Assembly (NCBI GenBank): GCA_030018895.1
Contig: JASEHM010000001.1
Coordinates: 3,512-67,511 of the forward strand
From: Candidatus Omnitrophota bacterium
Lineage (GTDB): Bacteria; Omnitrophota; Gorgyraeia; Gygaellales; Profunditerraquicolaceae
Length of the DNA: 64,000 bases
Reading direction: 5' to 3'
Under the pieces are notes generated by a model. It had not been told where the DNA came from and did not search any database. It saw nothing but the letters and a program-made list of their open reading frames with translations. Below are positions 52,401-61,400 of this stretch, one piece after another (position 1 is the stretch's first letter; every line of letters begins with the position of its first letter). The position numbers were made by a program, and so were the translations under genes.

Positions 52401-55400
52401 AGGAGATAGTGGAACAAAATGTAGGCATAGTAACATCTATCGTGACTAAAAACTATTTTAATGGGGCTTTATTCTTTGAGGAGCGGATACAGGCAGGGTT
52501 GATTGGGCTAGCTGAGGCTGTAGAGAGGCACGACTACAGAAAAGGTATATTATTTTCTACCTATGCTGATTGCTGGATTAAGCGGGAAATACTAATGGTT
52601 ATGCAAAAGGAGAGTAGTGATATCTGGATTCCCGTGTATATGCAAGAGAAGCATACAGGGCTTGAGAATAAAAAGACAGAATTAATCCAGAAACTTCTAG
52701 GAGACCCGACAATTGGCCAACTTGCTCAAGCCTTAGGATGGCCAGTTGAGGAAGTAAAAGAAGTTTTAAATGTTCCGATGCATGTAGTTTCTCTATCTAC
52801 ACCTGTGGGTAAGGAAGGAGAAACTTCTCTTGGCGAGCTTATAGAGAGTCCACAGGCACGGGATTTGGAGGGTTCAATCATAGAAGAATTGAGTGCTGAA
52901 CGGCCTGAAGAGACCCTTAAAAAGGCCTTGCATCAACTTCTTCTCATCGATAGGCTAATTGTATGTTTGCATAATGGCTTGTCTATTACTGGAGAAGTAG
53001 TTAGCAATGAAGAAATTAATCAACTTAAATCATCTATTAAAAAAGAAGCACTAAATAAGGCTATTATGAACATGAACCCCTTAAGTTATCGCAAGATTGG
53101 TGAGCTATTGGGATACACCGGGGAACGCATACGTCAACTCAAAAAACAAGCGTTACTAGATTTAAAACAACTAATAGGGGGAGGTATAATCTTAACCGAT
53201 AGTATGATACTTAGCAAAGTTAAGCCTATTAAGAAGATCCCTGGTGTAATCAGAATTTTAATGGAAGAAAAAGGAATTATTATTCCATCTATGGTTGTTA
53301 AGTCGTTAGGGATTTCTATTCCGACACTTACTAAATATATTAAAGATAATCCTTCTGATGAGATAAAAGATTTGATGAGGCAGCTAGGTATTCATAATCA
53401 GATTCTTCGGGCGATAAAAAGGCTAGAGAGGCTGCCCAAAGCGAAACAAAAACTAATTACGGTAAAGATGCTTGTTCAAGAAATAAAGTTTTTTTCTTTA
53501 ACAGACATAGAAAAAGCAAAAAATGAAATAAATAAACGTATAGAAAAACATCTCGGGGCGAGAAAAGAAATATTAAAACATGTGGGAGCGGTGCCAATAT
53601 TCAATTGGGAAACTGTCAATTGGGAAACTGTTTCCAGCTTAATCGGGACAGTGAGACGCAAGGTCAAAATCGCCGGCTCGGAAGTGGATTTATCTCTAAC
53701 TTCTTCTTCCGTAAGCAGTTCCGTTATTAATTCAGCAGGCCAAAGCAACAACGCGCCGGAAAAAATTGAAATAATTGAATTTTCGTTTCTGAAAAATACT
53801 ATGGGTTGTATCATAGAAGCTGGTAAAAGAGATATGCAAAAACAGAAGATTGAGAAAATTTTGATTTTGCGTAATTTAGGATTTATTTTAAAGGAACTAA
53901 AAGAGTTAAAGAATATGAATGCTATTTTGAATAAATGGGCCATAGAAATTATTATAAGGTTTAGAAGACAGCTTATTGAAGAATTTAGAAAAACAGAGAA
54001 TTCTATTTCTAATGGCAAAGAAAGCAGTAATGACATAAATATTAAGGAGCAGTTTAAAAAAATAAATATTAGAGAAAAAATAATATTAAATTTTTATTGG
54101 GTAGGAAAGAATCGGTGCTGGAAGATTTTAGAAGAAGGATTGAGTAAGCCTTGGTTTATTCCTGATATTGGAAGAGTGGATGAAGAGCTGGTGCAGGAGA
54201 AAAAAAGAAAAGAGGAGTTGATAGCCACCATCTTAGGGCAGTTACAAACAGGCACAATGATTCAACGTCAGATAGAAGAGGAGCAAGATTTAAGACAATA
54301 TATACCGCGAATAAAGATAAAGATTGAGTCTGCGGAAGAAAATCTGGGAGAGGCAGCAGTATGGGCAGAGGAGGTTTTCGCAAAAGGAGTAGATAGTTTT
54401 AAAAAAGATGCAGATACAGTGGAGAATAGGCAACTCAAGGCATTTGCTATGGAGTTAGGGGGCGTATTGGAGAATATGATTTGGCTGGGAGTTCGTGCTT
54501 ATGATTATCAAGATGAAGAGACGATAGATTTTATAGGTAAGGCCAAAAAGGAGGAAATGATTAAAGATTTAGTCAAAGGATTGATAAGTAGTATTGATCA
54601 AGGCCTTAGTAAAGAGCCTGAAATTATGCAATATACTTTGCAAATTATAAGACAATATTTGCAGGGGCTTCTTTTAGAGGATTTAGCCTTAGGATATGAA
54701 AACGTGCTTATGCAAAAAAGGGTTAAGTATGCATTAAGAGAAGCATTTATAGGTTTCAAGAGGCTAAAAACAGAGATGCTTGATTATCTGCATGAGCTTT
54801 TGAAAGAAAAAAAAGAAAAAGTAGATGTTAATAAGTATTTCAAAGAAGGCATTGAAAGAATGCTTCAGGGTATAGGAAATTATCTTATTAATAAAGTAGA
54901 ATATCAAACAGCGCATTATGAAGGAGAAGACTCAGTGATTTTAAAATTGAATTATATACCTACTCCACAAGAATTTTTAAATTGCTTTATAAAGGTTTAT
55001 GGCAAAAAATTGGCTGCAATTATTACTTGTGCAGGAACGCCGCAGGCACATTATGCTTTGTTGGCTGAGTCTGAAAGAATACCAGTTTTTATTATTGCCA
55101 GGGAAGATACGGATTTAATTAAACAAAATGATAAAGTTGTGATTTTTAGTAATGGAGAGGTGATTATTAATCCTAGTCCGCAAACACAAGACGAATTTGC
55201 CGTTGCACAAGGAGTTCAACAAAAGATTGACGAATTTTATAGTGAAAAGGCGCCGGAGTTGTTAAAAATACCGGTTGAAATGAACGCTGATTCTAAAGAT
55301 GAGATAGAAGTAGCAGTGAATATTGTCCAGGGTATTGGCCTGGTAAGGACTGAGAACTTATGCCAGGGAATTTTACCTTTTTTAATTACTGAATGGCAGG

Positions 55401-58400
55401 ATTTATTCAGGGAAATTTTAAAATCTGCAAAAGGAAAAAGAGTTACTTTTAGAGTCATTGATTATCAACCGGATAAAAAGCCTTTGCCTTTTGCTTATCA
55501 ACGCTACCTAAGGCCTAAATGGTGGAAAGATCATCCCCTGGGCAGAGCAGTGGCATTACAGATATTACAGGCTCTCATCAGATTGGGAAAAGAAGGGTAT
55601 GGTTTTTTTCGAGTAATGTTTCCTATGGTAGAAGATGTTAGTGATTTGCAGGCAATAGAGCAGATAATAAAAAAAGCGCAAGAGAAGGAAGGCCAAGGGA
55701 CAGAGCTTACTATAGGCATTATGGTAGAAACTAAAAAGGTAGTTAATAATATAGATCTAATAATTAAGACTATAGAGAAAATCCCCGCAATAAAGTTTTT
55801 TAGTGTTGGATCCAATGATTTAATTCATTTCTTTTACAATATCCACAGGGATAATCTCCAAGATTATAAAAAGTATTATGAGGGGATTGCCCCCCCGCTT
55901 ATTCTCAAAAAGATTTTAGAAGTTGTAAAAAAAGCCAAGGAAGCCGGTTTAGAAAGTAGTTTATGCGGAGACTTAGCAAGGAATGAGCAATTCTGGCTGG
56001 TCTGGTATTATTTTAAGCATAATTATAATGTAGAAATTCTTTTAAGTATGCCGGATATAAAGATCGCAGAGAGATTTAAGGTTTGGATAAATTATATTGA
56101 TAATCATTTAGAGCAGATACCATGCTGGAAAAACTTAACTGATTTATTAAAGAAGATGTTTGTTTATAAATATGATGATGAGATTGATGAAAAATATTGG
56201 GATGCGTTAAAGAAACAACTAAATGCTGTGATTAGCGAAATACAAGCGGTTTTAAATAAGGCTATAGAGAAAGACAAAAATGTAAAGATAGAACTAAAAA
56301 CAAAAGAAGAACTGCCTAAAGCAGAAGAGGAGAAAAAGTGGTCTGATAATGAAGGTAATATAATTGGGTTATTAAAAGGTTTCCATGCTTATGCCCAGGG
56401 TCATCTAAGTGGTTTGATTAACTCATATTGGGAGAAAGAGTTGCGAGTAAAGATAGAGTGTTTAAAAGAAGAGCAATGGCAGGAGTTTTATGATGGTAGC
56501 GTTTTATGGGACATATTTGATTTTATGGAAGCCGAATTTATTGTGGGTAGTTCTAAAGAATTTAGATTTAGCGCATCTGAGCATTGTTCATTAGGCAAAG
56601 AAAAAGCAGACTCTCTTTTGAAAGGGTTTTTAGATGAGTTTGTAAAACAGCTTTGCGGAAAAGACGATGAATTTGGAGGCAGAAGGTTTGATTTAGAGGT
56701 TCAAGAAGAAGATGCTGTAAAAGAAACAGAACAAACGCAATGTAATAAGCTCCCCCTAGTAGAGATAGTACGTATTTTTGAGATCAATCCAGGCAAAAAA
56801 GCGGCTTCTTCTCTGATGTCGCTAGAAAAGCATGTGGTGGATATAAAAGAGTATGCGGATATAATAGCCAGGCTTTTGCTTTGCAGTATGAAATATAAGG
56901 GGAATAATAGAAACGAGTTGAATTGCTATTCTCTACGCGCTGATCTTATTCAAGTATTACAAGAAAAGCTTGGTTATGACAAGATAAAAAATATAAAAAT
57001 TATAGGAATGAGCGGTGGGCGTAAGAAGTTGCCTCTTATACCAATAGATACGGAATTGGGGGTAGGCCCTGAGAAAATATATTACTTAGGGTTGCCGCTT
57101 GATAAATTAGGAGGATTGGGAGACCCTCATCAGAAAGGGCCTATTACTGGCCATGCATGGTGCTCAAAAAAAATAAATAGTTTGCCGGATTGTTATTTCC
57201 TTAAAATTGAGGTTGGTTTTAACAAAAATGCTGAAAAATTAAAAGCTCTTATCACTAATAATATAAACCCATGCATTGGAAAGGTTGACTGGGATTCATT
57301 AGCTAAGGGTTATCTTGAATTTTGTTTAACAGGATCAGGTAAATCCATAAAAGATCTTAAGATAGGGGTTTTGTGCCGGCCTTATAACCGGCAGTTAATT
57401 GAGGCATTGATAAGGGCTTTTAAAGCCAAAGGCGCAGGTGTTCCAATTAAAGATTATGTTCGGATAGCCAAAAAATGCAAGAGACAAGGTTCATTTAATA
57501 ATGGCGGGATTTTTCTTTATCAAAATGACGATTGGTCAAGTAGTATAGATATGGATGAGAAAGATGGTTTAGATGGCTTTATGGGAATAGGCGGTTATCC
57601 TGAAAAAGGAATGAGCAGCTTGATAATTAGAAAAAAAGGTAAAGGGGCATTGACTGGCCGTTTTATCAGCCAGGAGTATATTGAAAAAACAAATAGAGCG
57701 GTAACTGCGCCAGAACCTTTTGTCCTGACGAACTTTAGTCCTGGGGAGTTGGCAAATTTTGATAAAACGGGTATTAAAACTGAAAATAAAGAGCATCTCA
57801 GGGTTTTTACTGACAAGGATATTATCTCTGCGGATATAAAGGGAGAAGATATTATTTTACTAATTGGGTTAATCGGAGATGCTGCTTATTTTGGCTGTCG
57901 TATTTCAGGAATTACTGTGGATGCTCGGAAAGGATATATAAAAGCCAATCTCTTAGAGATTAATGAGAAAAAGAAGGCTTGTGTAATTGAAATAAAATAC
58001 CCTTTAGTATCTATTCAAAAATATTTAAAAGAGCTTTCTTATGCAAAAGATCCAAAAGTTTATAAAAAGTTAGCTTTTGCCTGCGCTGAAGCCGGGGACT
58101 ATCATCTGGCAAATGAATATCTTAAGAAGGCTCTCAAAGACAAAGAGTCTCAAATATTATTTTACTATATTAGGGGTATGAACATTCAGGCGCAGAGTAA
58201 AATAAACCCTAATATTAGGGCATTAAGACTATATATGAAGGCTTTTGCGATTTGGAAAAAGCTGGTTCCTCAAGGACAAGCAGCGCTTGAAGAATTAGGT
58301 TTGGACCTGATAAAAACGATTCGGCGCACCCGGGTTTTCTTAAGAATTCAATACCAGCTTAAAGGAAATTGGCTTGAAGCAGTAAAGCATTCTTGGCCAG

Positions 58401-61400
58401 CAGTAAGGATTTCACAAGAGGAGTTTGAAACCATTTTTCAGCATAATCGGCTTGTTTTAATGTCCATTGTTGAAGAATATTACAGGCTTATTAAAGATGT
58501 AGACGAATCCAATATTAAAGCCAAGATTGAATTAGCCTATGAAGCATATCTTAATTGGGAAGAAAAGGCAACGAATAAGACCAGATCTTGCATGGAGGAT
58601 TATAGAAAATTTTTAGAATTCTATCAAGGAGATTTCTTTGTCTGCTTGCTTTTTGAAACTGTTTTTAGGGGATTTAAATCTTCTGAAAGGGCAATTATTT
58701 GTTGGAAGATTTTGTATATGAAATTAAATAAAAACTACCGCGAGGATTTATTATGGGTTATGCGGAATGAGTCTGAAAGAAATAACCTTATAAATGATTT
58801 AAAGCAGACAATAAATTTTACCGATGAAGAAAAAGAAGATTTTAGGATTCCTTTAGAAGAAGGGATATCTACTCGTACGAGCAAAAAAATTCTTTCCCAA
58901 TTATTACGGTTTTATAGTAAAGAACCAGTTATTTATTTAAGGAACCAGGAAGTAGCTTATAGTATATTTAGGCAATATTTTAGCGAAGCGCTGTTTTTAA
59001 GAATCTTTGGTCATTTTCAGAGCAGCCAAAAACATGTTGAAAAAGCTATCCATGCCTGCGAGCAGATATATAAGGTAAAGGATTTAGGCCTGTTTATGAC
59101 AACCTTGCCAAGGGATACAATCAATTTTTATCTAAGATTAGCTGATATAGAAGAAAATTCAGATAGAAAAAAACAATTCTTGCAAGAGGCGCAAGGATTG
59201 TGCTGCGGGTTTTTAACTGGTGATTATTTTAAAGAGATTATAGCAGAAGCTGATTCCCAATTAGCTTCTAGAGAGTTTATTAAATTAACAGCATGGAAAC
59301 CTGAAAGTTTGTGGGAAGGCCTTGCAAAAACTTCATTAGAAGGACTGCTTAGGAAAAAAATTCAGCTATATGTTTTTGATATGAATGGGGTCAAGAATAT
59401 TCAGAAAAAGATAGAAGAAATATTATTTAAAAAATCAATAATATTCTTCGGAGGGACAAGCAGAAGAGCAGGCCTTAAACCACTTCGCAATTATCCTGTT
59501 TCTACTAATATAAATATAAAAACATCAGAAATAAATCAGGATAATGTTTTTTTATCTATTGACCTAAAGAAAAAGGTAGACTATTTTAAGGGAATAATTT
59601 TTTCTATCTTACTTGAAAAGAAATGTGAAGAAAATTGGGATATAAAAGGCAAAATAATTCCCTATTTTCAAGGGCCCTTGATATTAATAACAAAAAAGAA
59701 AGAGCAAATTCCTGAAGTATGTAATGATTTGGTAGAAGAATTACAGGGGGCCGTTGAAAATCAATATACAGTAGAGACAACAAGTATTGGTATGGAAGTT
59801 TCGTCGATTGACCGAGGAGATGTACTGCTTTATTTAGCAGAGCAGATTGCTAATAAAGACAAAAAGAACCTTATAGATTTATTAGTGCAAACCTTTGTCG
59901 TAGGCAATAGCCGCGCAGATCTATTTATGCTCAATATTGTAGCCAGTCATGGCGGGTTAGCTATATTTGTGGGCCAGAATATTCCAGAGGGCCTATCTAA
60001 AAAGGTTCTTGTAATTCCGCTACAAAATCCTCAAGGAATAGAATTTCTTATAGAGTTAATTGCTAAGGCCTCCAACTCGGCAGGTATAGAAAATCATCTC
60101 CAGAGCCTGCAAAATTCTGTTAGTGAAGAGGAAACTGTTTCCAGCGCAATCTTGGCAGTGGGATGCAGTGAAGTTGACATAAGCTGTTCTGCTTTGTTGA
60201 AAATGAAGGGGTTCGTCGGTTCGCCAGTTAGCCGGTTACTTGAAACCGCCGCCTTGGCGAAGGGGGATGGGGGTCAGTTCTGTTGTAATTCTTTGCCTAT
60301 CAATGGGGGAATTCTGGGGACACAAGACTTAATTCGGAGTACTGATTTGCCATCCGCTATTGCTATCGCCTCGCCGGTGAGGGATTTGTTTGCAACTTCT
60401 TTTCCCATAATAGATTCCGCAGAAACGACACTAAATATACTGTTTTTATCTCGTTTAGGCGCTCTGCGTACAGGTACAAATGCCCCGCCATTAGTTGTTA
60501 ATAATGCCGCCTTTGTCTCGGTATTATTTCGCACCTATTTAGAGACCTCATCACAACCTACCCCTTCTATTACTATTCCAGAACTTATTGTCTGCTATTT
60601 ATTACTTGCTACTATTAAGGTATCCTTTGCTTCGTCGGCGGTGGAGAATTTATCTACAAGTTTTTCTTTCGCAGGCATTTTTTTGACTATTAAGAAAGTG
60701 TTTAAAGGGTCGAAGATAATAATAGATAAGGTTATTGGAGTCGGCGAAAATGGATATAGAAAAATAGAAAAAATTATCTGGCAATTTTTACAGAAAGCTT
60801 GGCAATGTATACAGAAAATTCCGGTCGGCTTTGCGCCGGACAGTGAAGGCCGGGTTACCGTTGATGCTCTCATAAAATATCTTTCTGTGGCTCCTTTCGC
60901 AGTAGATGCGACGTTGGAAGCCTTCTTTTCGCAATTGAAAAATCCCAAAGCTCAGGCAGCAATTGCTTCCGGTGGCCTTGGTTTTCTTGCCGGAGAAACC
61001 CTTAATGCTTGGGTCAAGGTATCTCAGCGGGTAGTCGGGTTTATGCCTCTTTATGAAGGTAATATTAACTGGGATAGTGAGGCAGGGATACAGCCGATTA
61101 TCGGGTCAGGCGGCAAACCGCTTACTCTGGAAGTCAATTTTAAGGAGGTCGGGCAATTACAGGAGAAGCCATATAAGGTTAGCTACTACATTATTAACGC
61201 CAATGGCACTCCGGTAATCCTGGCGCGCCAGCCGAAGATTAACTACGCGCTTTATCCTTGTGATTCGGATAAATATCGGCAGATGGCTTTCTTAGGTAGG
61301 GCATATACGGAATTTTTTAAATATTTAGGCGTTGTCCCGGATATCTTGCGCTTCAATGAGGCGCAGGTATTTTTCCTTCTTACTGCGACTGATAATGATG

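Noticed and set aside
53476..54036. Minus-strand open frame of 186 codons
   Set aside because: Hydrophobic antisense of Lys/Glu-rich helices and a repeat copy. No start context and no recognisable product.
60274..60534. Minus-strand 86-codon frame with fairly natural-looking sequence
   Set aside because: It lies in the common antisense-open phase, has no ribosome site I can support, and no known family. The + frame stays open across it.
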